Source: Chloroflexota bacterium
GTDB lineage: Bacteria; Chloroflexota; Limnocylindria; Limnocylindrales; CSP1-4
Direction: 5' to 3'
NCBI GenBank assembly: GCA_021802185.1
Contig: JAKAAV010000161.1
Coordinates: forward strand, 1-5,915
Length of the DNA stretch: 5,915 bases
Shown: in pieces, positions 1 to 5,822 of the stretch
Position numbering within the stretch: the first letter of the stretch is position 1
Layout of the letters: every line of letters begins with the position of its first letter
Notes under the pieces: generated by a model
What the model was told of the DNA's origin: nothing
Databases searched by the model: none
The model's input: the letters and a program-made list of their open reading frames with translations, nothing else
Position numbers and translations under genes: made by a program

Positions 1-13
1 CGCGGCGGTCCCG

Positions 14-70
14 CGGACGAGACGCCGCACGGCGGACGAGACGCCGCACGGCGGACGAGACGCCGCACGG
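14..70. repeat. Three exact tandem copies of a 19-bp unit
   Basis: The unit CGGACGAGACGCCGCACGG occurs three times with no mismatch and no spacer (14-32, 33-51, 52-70). Each copy contains the small inverted repeat GCCG-CA-CGGC. Because 19 is not a multiple of 3, the array cannot encode a repeated peptide in one frame. A plus-strand frame is open from base 1 to a TGA at 79-81, so the array could lie in the 3' end of a truncated upstream gene; the sequence does not decide between that and an intergenic repeat. The 117 bases before the first supported gene hold nothing else I can name. Confidence 0.95.
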
Positions 71-117
71 CCGCCCGCTGACCCACCGCACGCGGCGGGC
101 AGCCGGCCCTGCGCCGC

Positions 118-747
118 TCAGGGCGAGACGGCGGGGGACGATGCCGGGAGCGAGACGCGGAGCGTGGCGCCGAACCCGAGGAAATCGAGCCGGCCGGCCG
201 GCGCCTCGATCGCGAACAGGAACGGAGCCGCCGCCCCGTAGGTCGGGCATGGGTTCGACCGGCACGGAGGCATCGTCGTGCGCGAGACGAACCTGCCGTC
301 CGAGGCGAAGAACGCGATGTCCAGCGGGATCAGCGTGTCCTTCATCCAGAACGTCCAGAACGCCGGCCTGTCGAACCGGAACAGCATCCCGTCGAGCGAT
401 CCCAGGTCCGTGATCTCCATCAGGCCACGCTCGCGCGCCGGCTCGGTGTCCGCCAGCGCGAGCGTGAGGGCGCGGCCGGCGACGTCGGCACGCACGACCG
501 GAAGCGAGCGCAGCGCTGTCGGGACCGCCGACGCACCGGGCGGAGACGACGCCGGGAGAGCCGGCGAGGCGCCCCCGGACGGGATCGGCGCGACGGAACC
601 CGAGACCGCGCCCTGCGGCGAAGGAGTCCGTGTCCCGCACGCCGCGGCCGAGAGCGCGATCGCGACGGCTCCGACGAGGCGGATGGCAGCGTACGCGGGA
701 CCGGGACGTGCGGCGGTGGACCGACCACGGGCCCGAGGGGCGATCAG
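118..747 (-). CDS. DUF192 family protein, probable lipoprotein
   Basis: DUF192 proteins are small, often exported beta-rich domains of unknown biochemical role. With a CTG start at 747 the product is 209 residues. Residues 21-37 form a hydrophobic segment ending in LSAAAC, acceptable as a lipobox with C37 as the lipidated cysteine. Residues 40-80 are a Pro/Ser/Ala/Gly-rich linker, and 83-200 are the DUF192 domain with its usual marks: ERGLM (106-110), GMLFRF (120-125), FWMKDTLIPLDIAF (133-146), and the PC...PC...Y stretch with C162 and C167. The start is unsettled. There is no ATG, GTG or TTG in frame at the junction; the CTG overlaps the stop of the upstream ferritin-like gene as CTGA, with GGCGG a few bases before it. 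A GTG at 840 would give 240 residues and overlap that gene by 97 bases. A GTG at residue 85 would remove the signal peptide. A 6-bp stem (GCCCTG/CAGGGC, 106-124) spans the stop codon, without a U-tract. The family call is secure; the start is not. Confidence 0.85.
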   Translation of the reverse strand: MIAPRARGRSTAARPGPAYAAIRLVGAVAIALSAAACGTRTPSPQGAVSGSVAPIPSGGASPALPASSPPGASAVPTALRSLPVVRADVAGRALTLALADTEPARERGLMEITDLGSLDGMLFRFDRPAFWTFWMKDTLIPLDIAFFASDGRFVSRTTMPPCRSNPCPTYGAAAPFLFAIEAPAGRLDFLGFGATLRVSLPASSPAVSP

Positions 748-2075
748 GCCACCGCCGCCAGTTGATCGGCGAACTTCTGGAGCGCGGTGGCGACCCGCGC
801 GAGCGGTTCCATGAGGGCGGGCGTGCAGGCCTGCCCGCACCGGAGCGCGAAGGCGGCGGCATCGCGCAGCCGCTCCTCCATCAGGATCCAGGCCGCGCGC
901 CGCTGCGGGATCAGGTAGTCGACCTCGTAGAACAGCTCGAAGCCTGGACCGGCGGTGACGCCCGGTGAATCGAAGCCGATCGGGAGGGTCGTCACGACGT
1001 TGCCGAGCGGCCGGATCGCGGCGAACATGAGCCCGACCGAGATGTCCGCCAGCGCGGCGAGCTGCTCCTCCGACTCGTCCGAGTGGGCGAAGTAGCGCGA
1101 GAGCAGCTGCAGCAGGACCTCGTACACGACGTTCAGGAGATCCATCGCACGCACGGTGCCGGGGTCCGTGACGATCGACGCTCCGGCCGCGTCGCCGTGG
1201 GGCCGGACGTTCGCCATCCGCACCGGGCGAGCCGGCTCGAAGCTCGGGTCGGCCTCGCGGGCCGCCAGGAACTCGTCGAGGATGCCGAGGAGGCGCCCGA
1301 AATGGGCCTCGCGCCACTCGCCGCGCGCGCCCTCGCCCTGCTCGACGATCGTGTCGATCGCACGCGACGCCGACGCGAGGTCGACGACGGCGACGAGCTC
1401 CGGCCAGCGGAAGTGCGCCTCGGTGGCCTGGGCGTTCGGCTGCCCGATGAAGAGCCGGTCGGGCCCGATCCGGTCGGCGAGGCGCTCGAGCCCCGCCTGG
1501 ATCGACCTGTACAGCGACCCGATCGTGTCGAACTCCTGGAGGTGCGGCACGATCTCGTCCGTCTCGTCGTGGGGCAGCTCCCGCGCATGCGCCAGCGCCT
1601 CGAACCCCTCGGCGTCGTCCATCGCCATCCCCTCGGGCCGCTCGAGGTATGCGAAGTGGCGCAGCGCGACCTCGCCGAACGGCACGAGCCGGATCTGGAC
1701 CCCGGCGGGGTAGGCGTGCGGCGGCAGCGGCAGGTTCGGACGCGTGAGTCGCGGCGCCGCCCCGATCGCCGACAGCAGATTCTGGACGAGCGCGAGATGC
1801 AGCATCTCCTGCTCGGCGATCCCCACGAGCGTCCTGCGCCAGCGCTTGACGGCTGCGAGCTGCTCTTCGGTCAGCCCCTCCGCCACGCCCTGCTTGAGCG
1901 AGAACGCGGCATAGAGGTACTGGAGCATGATCAGGTGCTCGAGCTCGGCCGCCTTTCCGAGCGTGTAGATGAGCGCCTCGCGGTGCTCCAGCTGGAGCCG
2001 GCCCGACGCGCCGGTCCGCGTCGCGATCACATGGGCGAGCGGACCTCGCGGTCCCGACGCGACGCTGTCGATCAT
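744..2075 (-). CDS. Ferritin-like domain protein, VioB/RebD-related type
   Basis: This 443-residue protein has the ferritin-like fold annotated in VioB and RebD (iminophenyl-pyruvate dimer synthases of bisindole synthesis). Visible marks are AELEHLIMLQYLYAAFS (43-59), with E44/E46 on the first helix, and IAEQEMLHLALVQNLLSAIG (86-105), with an ExxH pair E90/H93. The second half has a helix around TIGSLYRSIQAGLERL (184-199) and EWREAHFGRLLGILDEF (253-269), with E253/E256 and H258 as possible further metal ligands. The C-terminal part (about 310-440) is mostly helical and less recognisable. No signal peptide is seen, so it should be cytoplasmic. I chose the ATG at 2075 because GAGGGGG lies 7 bases upstream; an in-frame ATG at 2159 would add 28 low-complexity residues and place the -10-like box inside the gene. 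VioB itself is about 1000 residues and works with VioA and VioE, none of which is here, so bisindole synthesis is not implied. An oxygen- or peroxide-handling metal site is the reasonable inference; the substrate is unknown. Confidence 0.85.
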   Translation of the reverse strand: MIDSVASGPRGPLAHVIATRTGASGRLQLEHREALIYTLGKAAELEHLIMLQYLYAAFSLKQGVAEGLTEEQLAAVKRWRRTLVGIAEQEMLHLALVQNLLSAIGAAPRLTRPNLPLPPHAYPAGVQIRLVPFGEVALRHFAYLERPEGMAMDDAEGFEALAHARELPHDETDEIVPHLQEFDTIGSLYRSIQAGLERLADRIGPDRLFIGQPNAQATEAHFRWPELVAVVDLASASRAIDTIVEQGEGARGEWREAHFGRLLGILDEFLAAREADPSFEPARPVRMANVRPHGDAAGASIVTDPGTVRAMDLLNVVYEVLLQLLSRYFAHSDESEEQLAALADISVGLMFAAIRPLGNVVTTLPIGFDSPGVTAGPGFELFYEVDYLIPQRRAAWILMEERLRDAAAFALRCGQACTPALMEPLARVATALQKFADQLAAVA

Positions 2076-2102
2076 CAGCGGTCCCCCTCGAGCGAGGTGA
2101 GC

Positions 2103-2108
2103 ACTGTA
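2103..2108 (-). promoter_or_regulatory. -10-like box of the ferritin-like gene
   Basis: Read on the minus strand this is TACAGT within GCTACAGT (2110-2103). It fits the TAnnnT pattern of a -10 element and would start transcription near 2095-2097, giving a leader of about 20 bases that contains the GAGGGGG ribosome binding site. No clear -35 box lies 16-18 bases upstream. The same octamer sits just before the mutase gene. Confidence 0.5.
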
Positions 2109-2197
2109 GCGCGGGACGGCGCCGAATGCCGCGGCAAGCGGACCCGGTCCGCCAGGCACGGCTGGGTCGCCCCGGCCGATGGCTCCTCGTCATCAGT

Positions 2198-2217
2198 ACT
2201 TGCGCAATTGCGCAAGT
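2198..2217. promoter_or_regulatory. Perfect 20-bp palindrome, probable ArsR operator
   Basis: The sequence is AC-TTGCGCAA-TTGCGCAA-GT, a perfect inverted repeat centred between 2207 and 2208. It is also two tandem copies of TTGCGCAA (2200-2207, 2208-2215), each itself a palindrome. It lies 17 bases before the ATG of the ArsR-family gene and covers the presumed -35 box and part of the spacer. ArsR-family regulators usually bind such dyads in their own promoter and leave when their ligand binds or their thiols are oxidised. The AT-containing dyad stands out sharply against its GC-rich surroundings. Binding by this particular regulator is inferred from position. Confidence 0.75.
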
Positions 2218-2228
2218 TGTGGCATGAT
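2200..2228 (+). promoter_or_regulatory. Probable promoter of arsR-trx
   Basis: TTGCGC (2200-2205) and CATGAT (2223-2228) are 17 bases apart, a plausible but imperfect -35/-10 pair. Transcription would begin at about 2235, the A of the ArsR start codon, and no Shine-Dalgarno sequence precedes that ATG, so the message may be leaderless. The palindrome covers the -35 box, which fits autorepression. Confidence 0.45.
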
Positions 2229-2234
2229 CCCGCC

Positions 2235-2528
2235 ATGACGTCGACGCTTCCGGCGGACCAGGATCTCCAGCGGTACACCGCGGTGATGCGTGCCCTGTCG
2301 GACGCGAAGCGCCTGTGCGTGCTCGAGGTGCTCGCGGCGGGCGAACGCTCGGTCTCGGAGCTCTCGCACGAGATCGGGTGCCAGGTGCCGAACATGAGCC
2401 AGCACCTGGCGGTCCTTCGCAGCGCCGGTCTCGTCGCCACGCGGCGTGACGGCAACACGGTCTACTACCGCCTGCGGGACCCGCGTGTCCTCGAGGCGTA
2501 TCGGCTCATCCAGACATTCGCCCGTTGA
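2235..2528 (+). CDS. ArsR-family winged-helix transcriptional regulator
   Basis: This 97-residue product has the ArsR/SmtB winged-helix fold: residues 12-35 (LQRYTAVMRALSDAKRLCVLEVL) form the first helices, SVSELSHEIG (39-48) leads into the recognition helix PNMSQHLAVLRSAGLV (52-67), and VATRRDGNTVYYRLRD (67-82) is the beta wing. The length is typical of the family. There are two cysteines, C28 in the helix where several family members carry a sensing thiol, and C49 just before the recognition helix. The ELCVC metal-binding box of classical ArsR is absent, and there is no His/Asp-rich C-terminal helix of the SmtB/CzrA type. Arsenic or zinc sensing is therefore not supported by residues; a thiol or redox signal is possible given the thioredoxin gene 55 bases downstream. 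The 20-bp palindrome upstream is the obvious operator. The ATG at 2235 begins the conserved N-terminus; longer frames upstream are antisense to the ferritin-like gene. Confidence 0.93.
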   Translation: MTSTLPADQDLQRYTAVMRALSDAKRLCVLEVLAAGERSVSELSHEIGCQVPNMSQHLAVLRSAGLVATRRDGNTVYYRLRDPRVLEAYRLIQTFAR

Positions 2529-2583
2529 GCGCATCCACGCCGGCGAGGGAGGCCCCGCGAGGCGGGGGGAAAGGAACCAGTTC

Positions 2584-2928
2584 ATGGCGAACATCAGCGC
2601 GGTGACCGACGCGGATTTCGAGCAGCGGGTGCTGAGCAACGACAAGCCCGTGGTCGTCGACTTCTGGGCGTCCTGGTGCGGCCCCTGCAAGCTCGTCGCG
2701 CCGGAGATCGAGAAGCTCGCGGCGAAGTACGGTCACAGCGTCGACTTCGTGAAGCTCGACGTCGACGCCAACCCGATGATCTCGCAGACGTTCGGGATCA
2801 TGAGCATCCCGACGATCGCGTTCTTCCGCGCGGGCGAAACCCCGGTGGGCGTGGTCGGCTTCCGGCCCGCCGATCAGCTCGAGCAGGCGTTCAACCTCGC
2901 CCAGTACGCCGAGGCCGAGGCCTCCTGA
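2584..2928 (+). CDS. trxA: Thioredoxin
   Basis: This 114-residue protein is a full-length single-domain thioredoxin, a cytoplasmic dithiol carrier that reduces protein disulfides and is recharged by thioredoxin reductase. The active site is WCGPC, with C32 and C35; the buried aspartate D26 lies in VVVDFWASW (23-31), and the cis-proline is P76 in the GIMSIPT stretch (71-77). The VDANP motif (60-64) and the C-terminal helix are in place, and no signal peptide or extra domain is seen. The start is fixed by AAGGA (2571-2575) 8 bases before the ATG. It follows arsR on the same strand with a 55-base gap and no visible terminator between, so the two are probably co-transcribed. No thioredoxin reductase is present in the window. 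The family is certain; trxA is used in the generic sense, as the genome may hold several paralogues. Confidence 0.96.
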   Translation: MANISAVTDADFEQRVLSNDKPVVVDFWASWCGPCKLVAPEIEKLAAKYGHSVDFVKLDVDANPMISQTFGIMSIPTIAFFRAGETPVGVVGFRPADQLEQAFNLAQYAEAEAS

Positions 2929-2947
2929 CGTCGCGCCCCCTCAGGGC

Positions 2948-2980
2948 ACGGCCCGGTTCCCGCGCGGAGCCGGGCCGTTT
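2948..2980 (+). terminator. Rho-independent-like terminator after thioredoxin
   Basis: ACGGCCCGG (2948-2956) pairs perfectly with CCGGGCCGT (2970-2978) around a 13-base loop, and a short TTT (2978-2980) follows. It starts 19 bases after the thioredoxin stop. The U-tract is short, as is common in GC-rich genomes. The DinB-like gene converges from the other side but ends about 190 bases away, so this hairpin mainly serves the plus strand. Confidence 0.7.
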
Positions 2981-3142
2981 CGATTCCCCGCCGTCGTCGG
3001 CAGGCGCCGCGCATTCCCGCCTCCAGGTCCGCGGTCTCGTTCGGGTCGCCCACGGCGCGGCGTGTGTCGACCACCACCGCCCGTGGTGATGAGGGCCATC
3101 CCAGTCGGCGCGGTGTCGCCTGGGCCGGACCGCCGGGTCGTG

Positions 3143-3198
3143 ACGGCGCCCGGCACGATGGCGCGGCCGGTCACACGGCGCCGGGCACGATCGCGCGG
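3143..3198. repeat. 24-bp imperfect direct repeat spanning a gene end
   Basis: Positions 3143-3166 and 3175-3198 match at 22 of 24 bases, with 8 bases between. The second copy encodes the last residues of the DinB-like protein (RAIVPGAV) and the first lies just beyond its stop. The first copy also reads RAIVPGAV when translated in its own register, but the 32-base offset puts it out of frame with the gene. It looks like a short tandem duplication of the gene's 3' end. Confidence 0.8.
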
Positions 3199-3659
3199 AG
3201 CTCGTCCTCGTGCTCGGCGTAGTGATCCAGCGTGCACTCGAGGAAGAAGTCGAGCCGCCGCGTGTTCTTGACCCAGCGCGTCTCCGGCACGACCGTCAGG
3301 TAGCCGCGAAGCTCGCCGGCGGTCGTCGCGAACCGGCGGCGCACCTCGTCGAGCGGCAGCGCCCGCCATTCGTCGGCGATGCGCGCGTTCAGCACCTCCG
3401 GACCGAGCGACTCCCAGTCCGCGTTGACCCGGTCAATCGTCGGGCTCGCGTCGTTGACGGCCAGCTCCCGGGCCGCGTCGAGTGCCACCTGCTGCCACGC
3501 CGACAGGTGGGCCATGAGATCGCGGCCCGCCCACCCGTGCGACGCCCCGTCGGCAGGCTGCGGCCGTTCGAGCTCGTCGTCCGACAGCCGCCCGAGCGCC
3601 TCGAAGGGAGCCCAGGCCTCCCGCTCGTCCTCGAGGAACGACAGCGCGTCGATGTACAT
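3171..3659 (-). CDS. DinB / maleylpyruvate-isomerase-like four-helix protein
   Basis: This 162-residue protein has the pattern of the DinB/ClbS/mycothiol-dependent maleylpyruvate isomerase superfamily of small four-helix bundles, many of which bind a divalent metal with three histidines. The N-terminal marker is GWAGRDLMAHLSAWQQ (42-57), with H51. The last helix carries DHYAEHEDEL (145-154), with H146 and H150. H51, H146 and H150 could form the metal triad. Family members include thiol-dependent transferases and isomerases and many proteins of unknown function; the exact subfamily is not clear. There is no signal peptide or membrane segment. The ATG at 3659 is preceded by GGGAGGGG with a 9-base spacer, a strong site that fixes the start. 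The gene follows the 110-residue protein after 74 bases on the same strand. Its 3' end is partly duplicated just downstream. Confidence 0.75.
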   Translation of the reverse strand: MYIDALSFLEDEREAWAPFEALGRLSDDELERPQPADGASHGWAGRDLMAHLSAWQQVALDAARELAVNDASPTIDRVNADWESLGPEVLNARIADEWRALPLDEVRRRFATTAGELRGYLTVVPETRWVKNTRRLDFFLECTLDHYAEHEDELRAIVPGAV

Positions 3660-3694
3660 GCGCTTCGACCCCTCCCCGACCGGCGCTCACGTTC

Positions 3695-3718
3695 GCCGCC
3701 CGGCCTCCGGCCGGCGGC
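3695..3718 (-). other. GC-rich hairpin between two minus-strand genes
   Basis: GCCGCCCGGCC (3695-3705) pairs with GGCCGGCGGC (3709-3718) with one bulged C and a TCC loop. It begins 16 bases beyond the stop of the 110-residue gene on the minus strand. No U-tract follows, so it may be a weak or Rho-assisted terminator, an RNA-stabilising stem, or just a consequence of base composition. Confidence 0.4.
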
Positions 3719-3733
3719 CTCGCGCCGTCCCGC

Positions 3734-4066
3734 TCAGTGTGTCCTGCGCCTCGGCGTCTCGCTCGCGAACCGCGCACCCGCGGCGAACCAGCTGGAGGCG
3801 CGGTCGAGGGCGAACTGGTCGGCCCCGGTCGTCTCGAGCTCGACCCAGCCGGGGCCCTGCCTGCCCGCGTGCACGTCGGGCGTCTTCAGCGCGGCGTCGG
3901 CGACGTCGGGCCGCAGCCGGAACGACGCGCGGTTGCCCGACACGACGGAGAACGGCACGCCGTCGATCGCGTAGTGCACGCCGTCCTCATCGATGCGCCG
4001 GTCCAGGCCATCGATCGTCGCGGCGACCTGCTCGATCCGGCCCTGCAGCTGCTCACCTCCGGCCAC
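3734..4066 (-). CDS. Conserved-looking hypothetical protein, 110 residues
   Basis: I do not recognise this protein with confidence. It begins with an amphipathic, possibly coiled-coil stretch (LQGRIEQVAATIDGLDRRID, 7-26). A compact alpha/beta-looking region follows: HYAIDGVPFSVVSGNRASFRLRPDV (31-55), ALKTPDVHAGRQGPGWVEL (59-77), and an acidic/aromatic helix DQFALDRASSWFAAGARFA (83-101). The order of a beta hairpin, a PDV motif, a GxGW motif and a final helix recalls MmcQ/YjbR-type small domains, but this is only a weak resemblance. It has no cysteine, signal peptide or membrane segment. The start is a GTG with GAGGAGG 5 bases upstream, a strong site. The gene lies 69 bases after the mutase stop and 74 bases before the DinB-like gene, all on one strand, so co-transcription is possible. 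Regular codon use and a good ribosome binding site make it a real gene. Confidence 0.75.
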   Translation of the reverse strand: MAGGEQLQGRIEQVAATIDGLDRRIDEDGVHYAIDGVPFSVVSGNRASFRLRPDVADAALKTPDVHAGRQGPGWVELETTGADQFALDRASSWFAAGARFASETPRRRTH

Positions 4067-4089
4067 CCGACCCTCCTCACCGATCCCGC

Positions 4090-4128
4090 GCCGGCCGCCG
4101 TTCGGTCCGGCGCATGCCCGCGGCCGGC
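4090..4128 (-). other. GC-rich hairpin after the mutase gene
   Basis: GCCGGCCGC (4090-4098) pairs perfectly with GCGGCCGGC (4120-4128) around a 21-base loop, beginning 8 bases past the mutase stop on the minus strand. There is no U-tract, so it is not a classical intrinsic terminator. It may reduce readthrough into, or stabilise transcripts upstream of, the 110-residue gene. Confidence 0.45.
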
Positions 4129-4135
4129 ACGAACG

Positions 4136-5815
4136 CTAGACCACCGCGTGCTCGCGATACTCCCCGAAGCACTCGCGGAACACGCCGCACATCTCCCCGA
4201 GCGTCACGTACGCGGCGGCAGACTCGACCAGCGCCGGCATGACGTTCGCGTCCGTCGATCCCGGCCGTCCGGCGACGTCCCGAAGCCTCGCGAGCGCCGA
4301 CTCGACCGCCTGTGGGTCGCGCTCGCGGCGGACACGGGCCAGGCGCTCGAGGTGCCGCTGGCGGCTCTCCTCGGTCACCTCCAGCAGCGGGATCGTCAGT
4401 TCCTCGTCCGGGTCGGCGTGCGCGTTGACCCCGATGACCTCGCGCTCGCCCGCGTCGAACTCCTGCTGGTACCGGTACGCCGCGTCGGCGATCTCGCGCT
4501 GCGGGAACCCCGTCGCGATCGCGGCCGGCATCCCGCCCATCGCGTCGATCTCCTCGAGGTAGCGCCGCGCCTGCCGCTCGACCTCGTCGGTCAGCCACTC
4601 GACGTACCACGAACCGCCGAGCGGATCGACGGTGTTGGCGACGCCCGTCTCCGCGGCGATCACCTGCTGCTGCCGGAGCGCGAGCAGCGCGGCGTCCGCG
4701 GACGGGACCGCCCATGCCTCGTCGTACGCGTCGGTGTGGAGCGACTGCGCGCCGCCGAGGACCGCGGCGAGCGCCTGGACGGCGACGCGCGTCAGGTTGT
4801 TGAGCGGCTGCTGCGCGGTGAGCGAGACGCCTGCGGTCTGCGCGTGGAAGCGCATCCAGGTCGACCGCTCGCTTCGCGCGCCCCAGCGCTCGGTCGTCAG
4901 CCGGTACCAGATCCGGCGCGCGGCGCGGTACTTCGCGATCTCCTCGAAGAAGTCGGAGTGCGCGTTGAAGAAGAAGCTGAGCCTGGGCGCGAAGTCATCG
5001 ATCGCGAGGCCACGGGCGAGGGCCGCCTCGACGTACGCCGCGCCGTCGGCGATCGTGAACGCGAGCTCCTGGACGGCCGTCGAACCCGCCTCGCGGATGT
5101 GGTACCCGCTGATCGAGATCGTGTTCCACTCGGGCAGCTCGCGCGTCCCGAACTCGATCGTGTCGGTGACCAGGCGCAGGGAGGGCTCGACCGGGAACAG
5201 GAATTCCTTCTGGGCGATGTACTCCTTGAGGATGTCGTTCTGGGTCGTGCCACGGAGGATCTTCCGCGGGTAGCCGCGCTTCTCGGCGGCAGCGATGTAG
5301 ATCGCCCAGATCGGGGCGGCCGGCGAGTTGATCGTCATCGACGTCGAGATGCGATCGAGAGGGATGCCGTCGAGCAGCACCTCCATGTCGGCCAGCGAGC
5401 TCACGGCGACCCCGCACGTCCCGAACTCGCCTTCCGCCTCGGGATCGTCGGTGTCGTACCCGTACAGCGTCGGCATGTCGTAGGCGATCGACAGCCCCGT
5501 CTGCCCTGCGCCGAGCAGCTGGTGGAACCGCACGTTCGTGTCCTCGGCGGACCCGAACCCCGCGAACATCCGCATCGTCCAGGGGCGCCCGCGATACCCG
5601 GTCGGGTGGATCCCGCGCGTGAACGGCGGCAGCCCGGGCAGGCCGACCGTCTGCAGGAGATCACGCCCGTCCAGGTCGAGCGGCGTGTACGTGTCGGCAA
5701 TCTCGATGTCGCCGAGGGTCCGGAAGTGTGGCCGGCGTACGGGGCTGCGCTCGAGCGCCGGATCGAGTCGCTCGCGCTGCCAGCGCTCCCGCGCCGACCG
5801 CCAGGCCCCGTCCAT
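4136..5815 (-). CDS. Methylmalonyl-CoA mutase, large (catalytic) subunit
   Basis: The enzyme interconverts methylmalonyl-CoA and succinyl-CoA by an adenosylcobalamin radical mechanism, linking propionyl-CoA to the citric acid cycle. At 559 residues it is the catalytic TIM-barrel part only; the C-terminal B12-binding domain (DxHxxG) of the fused enzyme is absent, as in split enzymes with a separate small subunit. Family marks in order are [12 protein letters not shown] (77-88), [20 protein letters not shown] (106-125), [10 protein letters not shown] (190-199), PSLRL (211-215), [15 protein letters not shown] (231-245), FAPRLSFFF (275-283), and [14 protein letters not shown] (393-406). Aligned by eye to the Propionibacterium enzyme, Y74 matches Tyr89, Q192 Gln197, R214 Arg207 and H239 His244. 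Y74 and R214 are the residues that bind the substrate carboxylate and are changed in isobutyryl-CoA mutase, so methylmalonyl-CoA is the likely substrate. Ethylmalonyl-CoA mutase remains possible. The ATG at 5815 lies directly downstream of a -10-like box with no Shine-Dalgarno. No small subunit, epimerase or MeaB chaperone gene is in the window. Confidence 0.95.
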   Translation of the reverse strand: MDGAWRSARERWQRERLDPALERSPVRRPHFRTLGDIEIADTYTPLDLDGRDLLQTVGLPGLPPFTRGIHPTGYRGRPWTMRMFAGFGSAEDTNVRFHQLLGAGQTGLSIAYDMPTLYGYDTDDPEAEGEFGTCGVAVSSLADMEVLLDGIPLDRISTSMTINSPAAPIWAIYIAAAEKRGYPRKILRGTTQNDILKEYIAQKEFLFPVEPSLRLVTDTIEFGTRELPEWNTISISGYHIREAGSTAVQELAFTIADGAAYVEAALARGLAIDDFAPRLSFFFNAHSDFFEEIAKYRAARRIWYRLTTERWGARSERSTWMRFHAQTAGVSLTAQQPLNNLTRVAVQALAAVLGGAQSLHTDAYDEAWAVPSADAALLALRQQQVIAAETGVANTVDPLGGSWYVEWLTDEVERQARRYLEEIDAMGGMPAAIATGFPQREIADAAYRYQQEFDAGEREVIGVNAHADPDEELTIPLLEVTEESRQRHLERLARVRRERDPQAVESALARLRDVAGRPGSTDANVMPALVESAAAYVTLGEMCGVFRECFGEYREHAVV

Positions 5816-5822
5816 GGCGGCG

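Noticed and set aside
1..81. Possible C-terminal end of a plus-strand gene
   Set aside because: The frame is open to a TGA at 79-81, but 26 codons of repeat-rich Arg-rich sequence carry no family signal and the window edge hides the rest.
118..2193. A 691-codon open frame on the minus strand covering both the ferritin-like and DUF192 regions
   Set aside because: Its first two thirds are Arg/Ala/Gly-rich shadow of the ferritin-like gene in another frame; only the last part is real DUF192 protein.
1083..2528. A 481-codon plus-strand frame ending as ArsR
   Set aside because: Everything before the ATG at 2235 is antisense to the ferritin-like gene and crosses the palindrome and promoter; only the last 97 residues form a known fold.
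2874..3077. A 67-codon minus-strand frame between thioredoxin and the DinB-like gene
   Set aside because: It overlaps the end of thioredoxin and the terminator hairpin, and shows no motif or good ribosome binding site.
3072..3088. Small hairpin CACCAC/GTGGTG in the convergent gap
   Set aside because: Only 6 bp, no U-tract on either strand, and about 80 bases or more from both gene ends; not distinguishable from chance.
3210..4242. Long plus-strand open frames opposite the DinB-like and 110-residue genes
   Set aside because: Low-complexity Arg/Ser/Pro-rich translations typical of antisense frames in GC-rich DNA, with no motif; the minus-strand genes have family motifs or strong ribosome binding sites.
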